Shown: positions 16,418 to 25,472 of the stretch, in pieces | Numbering within the stretch: position 1 is the stretch's first letter | How the letters are laid out: each line of letters starts with the position of its first letter | Assembly: GCF_000688235.1 (NCBI RefSeq) | Contig: NZ_JHYO01000003.1 | Coordinates: 1-64,000 of the forward strand | Direction of reading: 5' to 3' | Source of the DNA: Terasakiella pusilla DSM 6293 | GTDB taxonomy: Bacteria > Pseudomonadota > Alphaproteobacteria > Rhodospirillales > Terasakiellaceae | Length of the DNA: 64,000 nt | Notes under the pieces: generated by a model | What the model was told of the DNA's origin: nothing | The model's database searches: none | What the model saw: only the letters and a program-made list of their open reading frames with translations | Made by a program: the position numbers and the translations under genes

Positions 16418-17059
16418 TTAAGAGTTGTTGTCTTGATTACGCGCTTGCGCAATTTCGTCCGGTGACAAAGTCGCCATAGAACCAGAAATCTCGCCGCCTT
16501 CTTCAATCACAATCCGACCGTAGCGCACATTGCCTTTGACGCGACCACCGCTTTTAACGGTCAGTGTGGTATAGGCGTTCAAATCCCCGTCAAATACGCC
16601 GGAGATGTAAGCTTCTTCCACATGTGCTGTGCCGGTGTAAACGCCGCTGGAGGCAACATCCAAAACGCGGGCATCGGTGATTTTAGCGTCAACCTGACCT
16701 TCAACAACCAGTGTTTCACAGGCAGTAATTTCACCACGCAGGGAAATTTCACGCCCCACTGTCAGGGTGCGCGGGTCTTGCATTGTACGCTGTTCGCCAC
16801 GGCGCGGTGTCGCCCCAGGGATATCCATCAAACGACGGGCAGCAATATCAGGACGGTACCCCGGTGACATCCCACTGGACGCCGCACTTGGGACCGCTGG
16901 CTTGCTTGGCGGTGCAGACGTGTGTGACCCTTTGGAGGAAAAAGGTTTCAACGGCGGAAGTTGTTCCACTTTATCGTCATTTGTGGCTTCACTTGCCGAC
17001 TTGTCCGCATTTTCGGTGGTTGGTTTGTCGCCATTTTTATTACGCCCAAACATACTCAC
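16418..17059 (-). CDS. Bactofilin family polymer-forming protein
   Basis: A 213-residue protein with a disordered Ser/Pro-rich N-terminal half (about 1-95) and a bactofilin beta-helix (about 98-200), recognisable from short repeated turns such as ITACETLVVEGQVDAKI, GVYTGTAHVEEAYISGVFDG and GGRVKGNVRYGRIVIEEGG. Bactofilins polymerise without nucleotide and localise cell-wall enzymes or chromosome factors. The start is GTG at 17059 with AAGGAG 5 nt upstream; an in-frame ATG two codons later is an alternative. The neighbours (lipoprotein, AmpG-like permease) favour a cell-wall role. Confidence 0.9.
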   Translation of the reverse strand: MSMFGRNKNGDKPTTENADKSASEATNDDKVEQLPPLKPFSSKGSHTSAPPSKPAVPSAASSGMSPGYRPDIAARRLMDIPGATPRRGEQRTMQDPRTLTVGREISLRGEITACETLVVEGQVDAKITDARVLDVASSGVYTGTAHVEEAYISGVFDGDLNAYTTLTVKSGGRVKGNVRYGRIVIEEGGEISGSMATLSPDEIAQARNQDNNS

Positions 17060-17068
17060 ACATACTCC

Positions 17069-17764
17069 TTAAAGGTCTCGTTGTTCCAGCATCTGAAACT
17101 TGGGTTCCCGACGCCAGCTATGAAAAAGATGCACCATGACCGCTGTACCGACCACGGGAGCTATTAGGTTTACCAGAGGAATCGTCAACAGGAAAGCGGT
17201 CAATGCACCGGCAATCAGCAATTTCCCCTGATAGGCTTTACGCAGGGCTTTGGCTTTTTTTAAACCGACTCGGCGCTGACCTACCAGTTCAAAATACTCC
17301 CGACTTATTAAATAGCCGTTAAGCCCGTAAAAGACGACCAGATTGACCGCCGGAAACAGCAAATAGATCGGCAGGGCCAAAATGTTCAGCGCCACCATCA
17401 CACAAGCAAACTTGATCGCCTCGACCAATGTTTCGCCCCACGGAATAGACGCCGCTTTAGGCAGGTTGGGGTAGTGTTTATTTTCAACGGCTTCGGCGAT
17501 GTCTTCCAGCAAAAAGCCGATAATGACGGAGGCGACGGCCGGAAACAGCAACCAGACCACACCAATGGTCGCAAGCGATCCCAGCCAATCAATCGCCGTA
17601 TCCATCCACGGTATATTGACCAACACCACATCAAACAAAAAGCCGGTAACGCTGGCAAATAACAAAACAAACGTAATAAACGCCCCTAAAATCCCCAGCA
17701 AAATAACTTTGCGAAAGGTCGGGTCGGGTAACTGCGCGAATGATTTAGAAAATGCGGAAAACAT
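17069..17764 (-). CDS. EI24/CysZ-like inner-membrane protein
   Basis: A 231-residue protein with four or more hydrophobic segments and the family pattern of EI24/CysZ proteins: an N-terminal AFSKSFAQLPDPTFRKVILLG, a middle ALNILALPIYLLFPAVNLVVFYGLNGYLISREYF, and a C-terminal RKAYQGKLLIAGALTAFLLTIPLVNLIAPVVGTAVMVHLF (quoted as family landmarks only in short pieces: LPIYLLFP, GYLISREYF, PVVGTAVMVHLF). CysZ of enterobacteria imports sulfate; alphaproteobacterial members are mostly uncharacterised, so I do not claim sulfate transport. It ends 10 bp before the bactofilin start and may be cotranscribed. Confidence 0.8.
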   Translation of the reverse strand: MFSAFSKSFAQLPDPTFRKVILLGILGAFITFVLLFASVTGFLFDVVLVNIPWMDTAIDWLGSLATIGVVWLLFPAVASVIIGFLLEDIAEAVENKHYPNLPKAASIPWGETLVEAIKFACVMVALNILALPIYLLFPAVNLVVFYGLNGYLISREYFELVGQRRVGLKKAKALRKAYQGKLLIAGALTAFLLTIPLVNLIAPVVGTAVMVHLFHSWRREPKFQMLEQRDL

Positions 17765-17821
17765 GCCTGTCCTTTGGTTTCCCTTGATAAAGATTTATTT
17801 TATGTAGCCCGAACCTTGAGA

Positions 17822-18781
17822 TCAGGAAAGGGCTTTATGCAGAAAATCAACAATCTTGTGATGCATGTCGTCATGAACAGCCACACGATCAAACCCCGGC
17901 ATATCGTTTGCCAACTCACCCAAAGCGGCGCGCGCCTCATCGCGCACAGGCGACAGGTAGGAAAAATGCCCCGCTTTAGCTGTCACATGATACGCACAGC
18001 CCTGCGGCAAGTTCTGGCGAATTTCATCCGCATGAAAGGGGTTGCGCAACACCATGTCGCGTTCCGCGCGAAACAGCAGTACAGGCACCTCTACGTCCTG
18101 CAGGCTTTCTTGCGTAAACAAGCCCCCACTCACGGGGGCAAGCGCAATGCAGGCCTTGTAACGTGGATCAGGCGTTGTCGGTAAATAGCTTTCGGCAAAC
18201 CCGTCACGCACAATAACTTCATAACCACAAAAGGTGGCGTCAAATTCCCGGTTCAGGCGCAGATGATGCCGCAAACCGTCCACATAGGGCCGCGCGCCCG
18301 CACATGTCAGCGCCGTAAAGCCACCAAGGGAGAAACCAAACACCGCGATCCGCGTTGGATCAATAGAGTCTGCCCACTTTCCCTCTGTCAGCACCGTATC
18401 CAGCGCCGCTTTCACATGACGCGAGCGCGCGGAATAGACAGACGCGGACCCCGATCCGCTATCATCAAAAAAATTGTTAAACGGATGTTCGGGGGCAACC
18501 ACAATATACCCCTTCTGCGCCAGAAATTCAGCCGTCTTGCAATGCCCGAAGCGCGTACCGCCCGACCCGTGAGACATCATAATCAACGGATGTTGACCCG
18601 ATGCAATCGCCCCATTACGCACCACGTTAAAATCATAGATACCTTGGCGCAGAACCCGCGCAGGTTCGTCGGTGGGGTACCAGATTGCACAGGGAATTGA
18701 TCCATCCGGATCAGACGCACGGAACAAGGAAAAACCGGCGTGATAAGTCATAGGGGGAATCCGTGATCGACCCGCCAACAC
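17822..18781 (-). CDS. Alpha/beta hydrolase (PAF-acetylhydrolase/dienelactone hydrolase-like)
   Basis: A serine hydrolase of about 309-319 residues. The nucleophile elbow is GFSLGG, with an oxyanion region HGSGGTRFGH and a C-terminal histidine in KAGHFSYLSP, giving a plausible Ser-Asp-His triad. The opening YHAGFSLFRASDPDGSIPCAIWYPT resembles predicted dienelactone hydrolase/lipase-type proteins. The first ATG gives 319 residues; the ATG at 18751 (MTYHAGF) fits homologous N termini better. Substrate unknown. Single-gene unit in an otherwise divergent context. Confidence 0.78.
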   Translation of the reverse strand: MLAGRSRIPPMTYHAGFSLFRASDPDGSIPCAIWYPTDEPARVLRQGIYDFNVVRNGAIASGQHPLIMMSHGSGGTRFGHCKTAEFLAQKGYIVVAPEHPFNNFFDDSGSGSASVYSARSRHVKAALDTVLTEGKWADSIDPTRIAVFGFSLGGFTALTCAGARPYVDGLRHHLRLNREFDATFCGYEVIVRDGFAESYLPTTPDPRYKACIALAPVSGGLFTQESLQDVEVPVLLFRAERDMVLRNPFHADEIRQNLPQGCAYHVTAKAGHFSYLSPVRDEARAALGELANDMPGFDRVAVHDDMHHKIVDFLHKALS

Positions 18782-18808
18782 GCAACAGGCCTTTTAAAAA
18801 TTAGCAGA

Positions 18809-18840
18809 AAAAAAGCAAAGCCCCCGCCGATGCAGGGGCC
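18809..18840 (-). terminator. Terminator after the his operon distal gene
   Basis: On the minus strand GGCCCC and GGGGGC form a GC stem around a 9-10-nt loop, followed by TTTGCTTTTTTT. It lies just past the CHMI-like gene that ends the histidine gene string. Confidence 0.65.
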
Positions 18841-18846
18841 AGAGCC

Positions 18847-19182
18847 TTAACGTTTCAGGTAAGTGGTTTTATCCATATCAATGGCTTCAACGCTGATTGC
18901 CACATCGTCGCTGACCAGCGCGGCAATTTTATCAAAGATACGTTTGTTCATATCCTGTTTTTGCTCATCGGTTCTGCCGATAAACAATTTTGCATCCACA
19001 TGGATAAACAGCTGGTCTGTATTCGCGGTCACAAAATGTTCCACCGGAAAGGCACGGGCCTTGATCGCTTCAGGGGTGAACAAACCGGATTCATCGGCTG
19101 CATCCCAGACTTCCTGGACCAGTTTTTGAATTTCAAGCTGCTTTTCAACAGGTTTTGCATAAGAAATTACCATATGCGGCAT
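18847..19182 (-). CDS. 5-carboxymethyl-2-hydroxymuconate isomerase-like tautomerase
   Basis: A 111-residue protein of the tautomerase superfamily, CHMI (HpaF) type. It starts MPHMVISYAKP, so after Met removal Pro-1 would be the catalytic base. Length is close to the 115-125 residues of CHMI. There is no aromatic degradation pathway nearby; it follows hisE on the same strand with 5 bp between, so it may ride on the his transcript. The true substrate is unknown. Confidence 0.75.
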   Translation of the reverse strand: MPHMVISYAKPVEKQLEIQKLVQEVWDAADESGLFTPEAIKARAFPVEHFVTANTDQLFIHVDAKLFIGRTDEQKQDMNKRIFDKIAALVSDDVAISVEAIDMDKTTYLKR

Positions 19183-19187
19183 GTGAT

Positions 19188-19514
19188 CTACTCCTTGGAT
19201 CGCGATTCTTTTTCTGTAATGCCGGAAATTCCTTCCCGACGGGCTAACTCAGCCCAAATCTCTTCCGGTTTAACCCCTAAGTCAGCCCACAGGACCAACA
19301 AGTGATAAAACAGGTCGGCACTTTCCGACACCAGCTTGTCGTTACCTTCGCTCAGCGCCGCAATCACACATTCCACGCCTTCTTCCCCGACTTTTTGCGC
19401 GATCTTGTTGCGCCCCTTGGAAAAAAGCTTGGCGGTATAAGACGCAGACGGGTCTGCCCCTTTGCGCGCCGCAATGGTTTCAAACAGTTTATCCAGTACA
19501 GTTGCGTCCATCAT
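19188..19514 (-). CDS. hisE: Phosphoribosyl-ATP diphosphatase
   Basis: Second step of histidine synthesis, hydrolysing PR-ATP to PR-AMP. Family landmarks: [39 protein letters not shown] and [17 protein letters not shown], with the EExxE-type metal-binding helix ([11 protein letters not shown]). I start it at the ATG that overlaps the hisF stop (TGATG, 19514), giving 108 residues; the frame is open slightly further upstream from a TTG. Stop-start overlap indicates translational coupling with hisF. Confidence 0.95.
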   Translation of the reverse strand: MMDATVLDKLFETIAARKGADPSASYTAKLFSKGRNKIAQKVGEEGVECVIAALSEGNDKLVSESADLFYHLLVLWADLGVKPEEIWAELARREGISGITEKESRSKE

Positions 19515-20275
19515 CAATCCAATCGTACCGGCAGACCGGCCTTTGCCATATGTTCTTTCGTTTCACGGATGGTATAGGTGCCAAAGTGGAAGATACTTGC
19601 CGCCAAGACCGCACTGGCATGACCTTCGGTCACGCCTTCGACCATATGGTCCAGATTGCCCACACCACCAGACGCAATCACCGGCACAGAAACCGCATCA
19701 GCAACCGCGCGCGTCAGTTCAAGGTTAAAGCCCACCTTGGTGCCATCACGATCCATGGAGGTCAGCAGGATTTCGCCAGCGCCGTAATCCACCATCTTTT
19801 TCGCCCATTCAACGGCATCAATCCCTGTCGGGTTGCGCCCGCCGTGGGTGAAAATCTCAAACTTGTTTGGTCCCACGGATTTGGCATCAATCGCCACCAC
19901 AATGCACTGGTTACCAAACTTTTCCGCTGCTTCACGCACAAACTCAGGACGCTTCACCGCCGCAGAATTGATCGAGACTTTATCGGCCCCCGCCAGCAAC
20001 AGCTTGCGGATATCTTCAATCTCGCGCACACCGCCGCCCACAGTCAGGGGCATAAAGCACTGTTCTGCCGTGCGACGTACCACATCATAGATGGTGTCGC
20101 GGTTTTCATGGGTGGCTGTGATATCCAGGAAAGTCAACTCATCGGCACCAGCCGCATCATAGACCTTGGCCTGTTCCACAGGATCACCGGCATCCACCAG
20201 ATCAACAAAGTTGACCCCTTTCACCACGCGCCCGTTTGCCACATCCAGGCAGGGGATAATACGAACTTTTAACAT
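19514..20275 (-). CDS. hisF: Imidazole glycerol phosphate synthase, cyclase subunit
   Basis: Uses ammonia from HisH to turn PRFAR into imidazole glycerol phosphate and AICAR. A 253-residue half-barrel-duplicated TIM barrel with [19 protein letters not shown] (catalytic Asp near residue 11), [30 protein letters not shown], and [16 protein letters not shown]. It lies between hisA and hisE with gaps of 2 bp and an overlap. Confidence 0.97.
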   Translation of the reverse strand: MLKVRIIPCLDVANGRVVKGVNFVDLVDAGDPVEQAKVYDAAGADELTFLDITATHENRDTIYDVVRRTAEQCFMPLTVGGGVREIEDIRKLLLAGADKVSINSAAVKRPEFVREAAEKFGNQCIVVAIDAKSVGPNKFEIFTHGGRNPTGIDAVEWAKKMVDYGAGEILLTSMDRDGTKVGFNLELTRAVADAVSVPVIASGGVGNLDHMVEGVTEGHASAVLAASIFHFGTYTIRETKEHMAKAGLPVRLD

Positions 20276-20277
20276 GA

Positions 20278-21009
20278 TTATCCCTTCAGCACTTTCATGG
20301 CATCCGCCACGTTTAATTTACCATCATAAATCGCCCGACCGGAGATCGCGCCATCCAGACCCGGCACTTCCGCTGCCTTGATCGCTTCGATATCTGCCAT
20401 GGACGACACACCCCCGGACAAGATCACAGGGGTCGAGATCGCTTTTGCCAACTCAACAGTTGCCTGCAAGTTCGGCCCTTCCATCGCGCCATCTTTGGAA
20501 ATATCCGTAAAGATGATGGCCGCAACGCCCGCATCTTCAAACTTCAACGCAAGGTCCAGCACTTTCATGTCCGACACTTCGGCCCAGCCTTCAACAGCCA
20601 CATAGCCGTCACGCGCATCAATGCCAACCGCCACCTGACCGGGGAAGCGCTTACAGGCTTCAATCACAAAATCAGGGTCACGCAAAGCAATCGTGCCCAA
20701 GATCACCCGGCTAATGCCCGCGTCCAGCCAGTATTGGATGGTTTCAAAGGTACGAATACCGCCACCCAACTGGGTTTGGGCTTTTCCATCCACCGCCGTG
20801 ACAATCTGCATCACCGCATCTGCGTTTGCGGGTTTACCTTCAAACGCGCCGTTCAGGTCCACAATATGGACCCACTCGCAGCCATCTTGGACAAACTGCT
20901 GCGCCTGTGCGCCCGGGTTGTCGTTAAACACGGTTGCCGCATCCATTTCACCACGCAGCAAACGTACACAGTTACCGTCTTTTAAATCAATCGCAGGATA
21001 AAGGTTCAT
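20278..21009 (-). CDS. hisA: 1-(5-phosphoribosyl)-5-[(5-phosphoribosylamino)methylideneamino]imidazole-4-carboxamide isomerase
   Basis: Amadori isomerisation of ProFAR to PRFAR. The 243-residue TIM barrel opens [18 protein letters not shown] (catalytic Asp in AIDL), with [41 protein letters not shown] (second catalytic Asp) and [16 protein letters not shown]. Placed between hisH and hisF, 2-3 bp from each. Confidence 0.97.
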   Translation of the reverse strand: MNLYPAIDLKDGNCVRLLRGEMDAATVFNDNPGAQAQQFVQDGCEWVHIVDLNGAFEGKPANADAVMQIVTAVDGKAQTQLGGGIRTFETIQYWLDAGISRVILGTIALRDPDFVIEACKRFPGQVAVGIDARDGYVAVEGWAEVSDMKVLDLALKFEDAGVAAIIFTDISKDGAMEGPNLQATVELAKAISTPVILSGGVSSMADIEAIKAAEVPGLDGAISGRAIYDGKLNVADAMKVLKG

Positions 21010-21012
21010 GGC

Positions 21013-21657
21013 TTAGGGCTTCCATTTCAAGAAATTGGTGATCACTTGCAAACCAACGGCTTGGCTTTTTTCGGGGTGGAACTGGGTGCCGACCATATTG
21101 TCTTTGCCCACAACTGCGGTGACGTCACCGCCATAGGAAACGGTCGCCAGCTGATGGGCCGGATCAACGGTTTTAAACTGATAAGAGTGGACGAAATACA
21201 CATTCGGATCCGCGGGCAACCCGTTCAACAATGGGTGCGCATCGGCTGTAAAGTTCAGCTCGTTCCAACCCATATGCGGGATTTTCAGACTGTCATCATT
21301 CGGTTCAATCGGCACAATCTCGCCCGCGATCCAACCCAGCCCCTCATGGCTGCCATGTTCGATGCTGCGATCTGCCAACAGTTGCATACCAACACAGATG
21401 CCCATAAACGGGTTGGCTTTCACATGCACAACTTCATGCAAGGCGTCCAACATGCCGTCTACACTGCGCAATCCTTTGGCACAATCACCAAATGCGCCCA
21501 CACCGGGCAGCACCACGCGATCTGCGTTCAGCACATCTTCCGGCTTGTCGGAGACTTTGACATCAAAGCCAAGACCCGCTTCACGGGCGGCACGTTCAAA
21601 TGATTTTTCGGCTGAGCGAAGATTGCCCGAACCATAGTCGATAATGACAACAGACAT
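21013..21657 (-). CDS. hisH: Imidazole glycerol phosphate synthase, glutaminase subunit
   Basis: Class I glutamine amidotransferase supplying ammonia to HisF. The 214-residue protein has IIDYGSGNLRSAEKSFERA, the nucleophile motif MGICVGMQLL and the histidine/glutamate pair in GTQFHPEKSQ. First of the hisH-hisA-hisF-hisE run. Confidence 0.97.
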   Translation of the reverse strand: MSVVIIDYGSGNLRSAEKSFERAAREAGLGFDVKVSDKPEDVLNADRVVLPGVGAFGDCAKGLRSVDGMLDALHEVVHVKANPFMGICVGMQLLADRSIEHGSHEGLGWIAGEIVPIEPNDDSLKIPHMGWNELNFTADAHPLLNGLPADPNVYFVHSYQFKTVDPAHQLATVSYGGDVTAVVGKDNMVGTQFHPEKSQAVGLQVITNFLKWKP

Positions 21658-21674
21658 AGGGTCTGATCCCTTAG

Positions 21675-22043
21675 TTAGTGAAGTGTTGTAACGTAGCGTT
21701 CAAGGGCATGTTCTGCCGATACCGCGCTCACCACTTCGTCCTCTGTAAATCCGCGTCGCGCCAAAGACCAGCGCGCCAGATCGTTGGCATAAAGTCCCAC
21801 CAACAGGTTGAAGGCGATATTGACCACAGCTTGCCCAAAAAGATCAAGCCCTATTGCAGCTAAAATGACGCTAATGATAATTTCTGCCAGCGCCAAACCA
21901 CCGGCAACCCACCAATATCCCTTAAAGGCGGCCCAGAAAAACGTCAGGATCGCCGCCCACAAATTAAACCCTTCTTTGATCGCCCGAATGTCCGGGCAGG
22001 GGTCCAAGCCGTATTTATGAATATGGATACTAAAGAGTTTCAT
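21675..22043 (-). CDS. DUF2628 family small membrane protein
   Basis: A 122-residue protein with a soluble N terminus (FSIHIHKYGLDPCPDIRAIKEGFN) followed by about three hydrophobic segments (WAAILTFFWAAFKGYWWVAG, LALAEIIISVILAAIGL, AVVNIAFNLLVGLYAND) and a short cytoplasmic tail. The Trp-rich first helix is typical of DUF2628. Members are commonly found between hisB and hisH in alphaproteobacteria, as here, but no function is known. It lies 17 bp upstream of hisH. Confidence 0.82.
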   Translation of the reverse strand: MKLFSIHIHKYGLDPCPDIRAIKEGFNLWAAILTFFWAAFKGYWWVAGGLALAEIIISVILAAIGLDLFGQAVVNIAFNLLVGLYANDLARWSLARRGFTEDEVVSAVSAEHALERYVTTLH

Positions 22044-22052
22044 CTATCCGCC

Positions 22053-22661
22053 TTAAATTTCGTCCATCGGCTTCCAGCCGGTTTGCGCTTTCACGCGCTC
22101 AATCCACGCGTTCACCTTCGGATAACGGGATAAATCAAACCCGCCTTCGTCTGCAACATGGGTGTAGGCAAACAACGAAATATCAGCAACGCTATAGCGC
22201 CCACCTGCAAAAAAATCATGCTCTTTTAAGTGATTTTCCATCACATCCAGCGCCGTATAACCTTTTTTCCAAAGCTGCGGTAGGCGCGGGTCTTCTTTTT
22301 CTGTCTGCCCCATGTAGTGCATGGAAAAACGCGCAACCGCAATAGCCGTTTCATGGCTATACTGTTCCCAAAACAGCCATTGATAGACCTTTGCTTTATC
22401 AAACGCATCCGTCGGCATCAGGTCTGTGCCCTCGGCGAAATGGAGCAGGATCGCGTTTGATTCTGACAGGACGCGTCCATCTTCACACACCAATGTCGGG
22501 ATTTTCCCCACCGGGTTGATCGCCAGAAACTCCGGTGTCAGGCAATCATCAGCCAGCACATCCATTTCACGGATCTTAAGAGCATGACCCAGTTGATGCA
22601 TAACTAACCGGACTTTGTAACAATTGCCGGATCCTTGATCGGAATACAAGGTAAGTGCCAT
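22053..22661 (-). CDS. Glutathione S-transferase family protein
   Basis: A 202-residue two-domain GST: thioredoxin-like N-terminal domain (LYSDQGSGNCYKVRLVMHQLG, then INPVGKIPTLVCEDGRVLSESNAIL with the cis-Pro and the glutathione-binding Glu-Ser) and an all-helical C-terminal domain (about 90-200) with YSVADISLFAYTHVADEGGF. The catalytic residue is probably the Ser or Cys in SGNC. It has a good ribosome site (AGGAG, 8 nt). Substrate unknown. It is inserted between hisB and the rest of the his cluster. Confidence 0.88.
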   Translation of the reverse strand: MALTLYSDQGSGNCYKVRLVMHQLGHALKIREMDVLADDCLTPEFLAINPVGKIPTLVCEDGRVLSESNAILLHFAEGTDLMPTDAFDKAKVYQWLFWEQYSHETAIAVARFSMHYMGQTEKEDPRLPQLWKKGYTALDVMENHLKEHDFFAGGRYSVADISLFAYTHVADEGGFDLSRYPKVNAWIERVKAQTGWKPMDEI

Positions 22662-22696
22662 AGGTATGCTCCTGTTAAAAAATGAACCGCCCCAGA

Positions 22697-23362
22697 TTAT
22701 TGACTTAAAGCCTTCAGGTCCAGTTGTTTGACTATATTTGAAATCCGTTCGCCTAAATCCGCATACTCGTGGCGCAACCAGATATGCGCGCTCAAGTCAC
22801 TGACCTCAATTGCCCGCAACGTCGGATACCGTGGGGCCAGATCTTGCCAACTGACCTCATTGATGAAAAAACCGTCAATCCGGCCTTTACGTAGCATTTC
22901 CGGCAATTGAGATAGCTGTGAAACTGCGACCAGACGGGTAGGGTCGCTCACCTGATCCATCACCCAATTCGTGCCCCGCACATAGCCCATGACTCGCCCG
23001 ACACGATCTATCTGTTTTCGATAAGGCGAATCTTCAACGACTAACACGCCTTTTGCCGTCATAATCGGTGGACTAATCATAAAGGCAACCGACTTTACCT
23101 GCTTTCCATACGAGGGATTGCGTAAAAACTCCCCATCCAACTCTTTATTCAACAATAAAGCGGTTAATCTTTTGTGCGGTGCATACAAAATCTCCACACA
23201 TAAGCCGCTTTTGGTCAAAGAGGAGGCAACTTTAATCGATAATTGCCGATGGAATTTTTCACCAATCGCGCCAAAACGCAGGCAATGCCCTCTGTCCTGA
23301 GCCACAGAGAGTCCTTGAAAGGAAAAAAACACCACCAAAAAGAAAGCTGAAAAATAACCCAT
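22697..23362 (-). CDS. Orphan periplasmic solute-binding-type protein
   Basis: About 221 residues. I start at the ATG at 23362, giving a clean signal peptide (GYFSAFFLVVFFSFQGLSVAQ) preceded by GGGGAG/AAGAGA; the open frame begins eight codons earlier. The mature part has HCLRFGAIGEKFHRQLSIKVA, APHKRLTALLLNKELDGEFLR and GRIDGFFINEVSWQDLAPRYP, the pattern of family 3 binding proteins, with a weak ligand pocket by eye. No permease nearby. It splits hisB from the his operon body. Confidence 0.7.
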   Translation of the reverse strand: MGYFSAFFLVVFFSFQGLSVAQDRGHCLRFGAIGEKFHRQLSIKVASSLTKSGLCVEILYAPHKRLTALLLNKELDGEFLRNPSYGKQVKSVAFMISPPIMTAKGVLVVEDSPYRKQIDRVGRVMGYVRGTNWVMDQVSDPTRLVAVSQLSQLPEMLRKGRIDGFFINEVSWQDLAPRYPTLRAIEVSDLSAHIWLRHEYADLGERISNIVKQLDLKALSQ

Positions 23363-23449
23363 ATCGTCTCTTGCTCCCCTCATCATCCAGAGTCTGTAAA
23401 CCCTGAATGATGATTAGAGTATCTGCGCGACAGTTCTTGTCGTTATCGG

Positions 23450-24037
23450 TTAAAGAGACCCTTTGGTCGATGGCACAACATCACTGCGACGTGGGTCAAT
23501 CTCTGCGGCTTGACGCAAGGCGCGCGCCAAACCTTTAAAGCACGCTTCTGCAATATGGTGGTTGTTTGCCCCATCAATCATCGCGACGTTCAACGACAAG
23601 CCCGCTTTTAGAGCAAAAGATTGGAACCAGTGCTGGAACATTTCTGTATCCAGATCGCCAAGACGGTCCTGCGTAAAGGCGACTTTCCACACCAGATAGG
23701 GACGGTTGGAACAGTCGAGCGCCACACGGATCAGGGTTTCATCCATCGGGATATAACTATGGGCATAACGATTGATGCCTTTACGGTCCCCCAACGCCTG
23801 ACTAAAGGCTTCGCCCATAGCAAGGGCCACATCTTCGACCGTGTGGTGACAATCAATGTGGAGATCGCCGTTGCATCGCACCTTCAAATCCATCAAACCG
23901 TGGCGGGACAACTGTTCCAGCATATGATCAAGGAAACCGATCCCTGTTTCAATGTCATACTCGCCGGTTCCATCCAGATTAATCTCGACAGAAATATCCG
24001 TTTCAGATGTCTTTCGCGCGACAGATGCGGTGCGCAT
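23450..24037 (-). CDS. hisB: Imidazoleglycerol-phosphate dehydratase
   Basis: Dehydrates imidazole glycerol phosphate to imidazole acetol phosphate. The monofunctional form (195 residues), with the paired His motifs [16 protein letters not shown] and [20 protein letters not shown] and the [13 protein letters not shown] segment. I start at ATG 24037 ([10 protein letters not shown]), which has GGAG eight bases upstream; the frame extends six codons further to a TTG without a better site. It is the usual neighbour of hslVU in alphaproteobacteria. Confidence 0.97.
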   Translation of the reverse strand: MRTASVARKTSETDISVEINLDGTGEYDIETGIGFLDHMLEQLSRHGLMDLKVRCNGDLHIDCHHTVEDVALAMGEAFSQALGDRKGINRYAHSYIPMDETLIRVALDCSNRPYLVWKVAFTQDRLGDLDTEMFQHWFQSFALKAGLSLNVAMIDGANNHHIAEACFKGLARALRQAAEIDPRRSDVVPSTKGSL

Positions 24038-24231
24038 GGCCTTTTCTCCAGTCAATAGTGCAAACTCTCGCCTGCTTATACACCAATTTCCTTAAAGATT
24101 TGTGAGTTATTTTTCATCCGGCAACCCATGAGAAGCGTCACCCCCCTTTCACACAACCCAAAACATTTGCATACAAATAAATAAAATGGTATGGAATAGG
24201 GGCTCTGAAATAAAAAACTATGTCGTAAAAA

Positions 24232-25356
24232 ATGAAAAATACATTCCGAATTCAGGCGAGTCTTGTGCTCGTCGGCCTTATGCTGTTCGGCTGGGTTTAT
24301 AGCGCTGACGCTGGCCCATTAGAACAAAAGCGCCCGGTTCGCATCACCTTCGTTACCCCCGAAGACAAAGATGCGCGCTTTTGGGGGATTGCGCATAAAT
24401 TTGCCCGCACTGTTGCCCAAAATCTCGATATCGATTTCAAAATTGTCTACAACGAAGGACGTCACCGTTTTAGCTATCGCAATGCCATTCAGGCGGCTCT
24501 TCAAGACCCCCTCAGACCCGATTATATTGTCGGCATCTTTTTTAGATCCACCGCCGTTCCGTTTCTTGATGAAACCCAAAAAGCAGGCATTCCCGTTTTT
24601 ATAATCAACACGACCACACCGGCTGAAGATCACCACCAGATCGGGCAACCTCGTCAAAACTATCCTTTGTTTTTAGGGCAGATGCACCCGGATGAAAAAC
24701 AAGCCGGCTATGATTTAGGAAACTACCTGATCCAAAAAGCCACATCAGACTACAAACACCAAACAGCCGAGATTATCGCCATCTCCGGTCATCGGGAAAA
24801 TCCAGTCTCGAATATACGCGTGGACGGCCTCAAACAAATCGCCGCAGAAACCCAAAGCACCTTCAACAGAACGATTTTCTCCACCTGGATTCCCGAAGAT
24901 GCGCGCAACGTTACCCGTAAGGTCGCGGAAAAACACCAAAAAACAAACGTTTACTGGTATGCCTCCGACCTGATGGCGATCAAAAGTGCGCCGGAAATTC
25001 CGTTAAACCAAAAAGCCACCGTCGGCGGATTTGACTGGAACCCCCAAGTGGTCTCGGCGATCAGCCAAGGCACGGTAGATGCCTCGATCGGCGGACATTT
25101 TGTAGAATTGGGCCTCAGCCTCCTTCTGCTCTATGACCATTACAACGGCTATGATTTTAAAGATGACACAGGTGTGGTCATCAAAACAAAAATGGCTCTG
25201 TTAGAAAAAGACAACCTTGCCACCTACAGCCGTTTTCTAAGCGGGGAAAACTGGGAAACCATTGACTTTAAAAGCTTTACCAAAACCCAGTCCGGGCCGG
25301 ACCATACCTGTGACCTTTCCCTTCCCGCCCTTATCACCGCAGAACAAAACAATTAA
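24232..25356 (+). CDS. Periplasmic sugar-type binding protein (LuxP/RbsB-like), orphan
   Basis: A 374-residue secreted protein: signal peptide (hydrophobic core LVLVGLMLFGWVYSADA) and a type I periplasmic binding fold, with RITFVTPEDKDARFWGIAHKF, YIVGIFFRSTAVPFLDE, GIPVFIINTTTP, EIIAISGHRENPVSNIRVDG and ATVGGFDWNPQVVSAISQG. This resembles LuxP/autoinducer-2-type and ribose-binding proteins, which may act as input proteins for membrane sensors. No transporter genes lie nearby; the partner is unknown. Ribosome site is weak. Confidence 0.78.
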   Translation: MKNTFRIQASLVLVGLMLFGWVYSADAGPLEQKRPVRITFVTPEDKDARFWGIAHKFARTVAQNLDIDFKIVYNEGRHRFSYRNAIQAALQDPLRPDYIVGIFFRSTAVPFLDETQKAGIPVFIINTTTPAEDHHQIGQPRQNYPLFLGQMHPDEKQAGYDLGNYLIQKATSDYKHQTAEIIAISGHRENPVSNIRVDGLKQIAAETQSTFNRTIFSTWIPEDARNVTRKVAEKHQKTNVYWYASDLMAIKSAPEIPLNQKATVGGFDWNPQVVSAISQGTVDASIGGHFVELGLSLLLLYDHYNGYDFKDDTGVVIKTKMALLEKDNLATYSRFLSGENWETIDFKSFTKTQSGPDHTCDLSLPALITAEQNN

Positions 25357-25359
25357 AAG

Positions 25360-25400
25360 AAATTTTAGTAATTTTTATACTATCTAAAATTTTATTTTTT
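25360..25400 (+). terminator. AT-only hairpin after the sugar-binding protein gene
   Basis: AAATTTTAG (25360-25368) pairs perfectly with CTAAAATTT (25384-25392) around a 15-nt loop, followed by TATTTTTT. Being all A/T except one pair, it is a weak but plausible terminator. Confidence 0.4.
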
Positions 25401-25472
25401 ATGCTAGCCTTCTGAAAGGTATTACTACTCAGTATATTCCCCGGTACAAATAGCCTTCGGCACCTTAAACAA

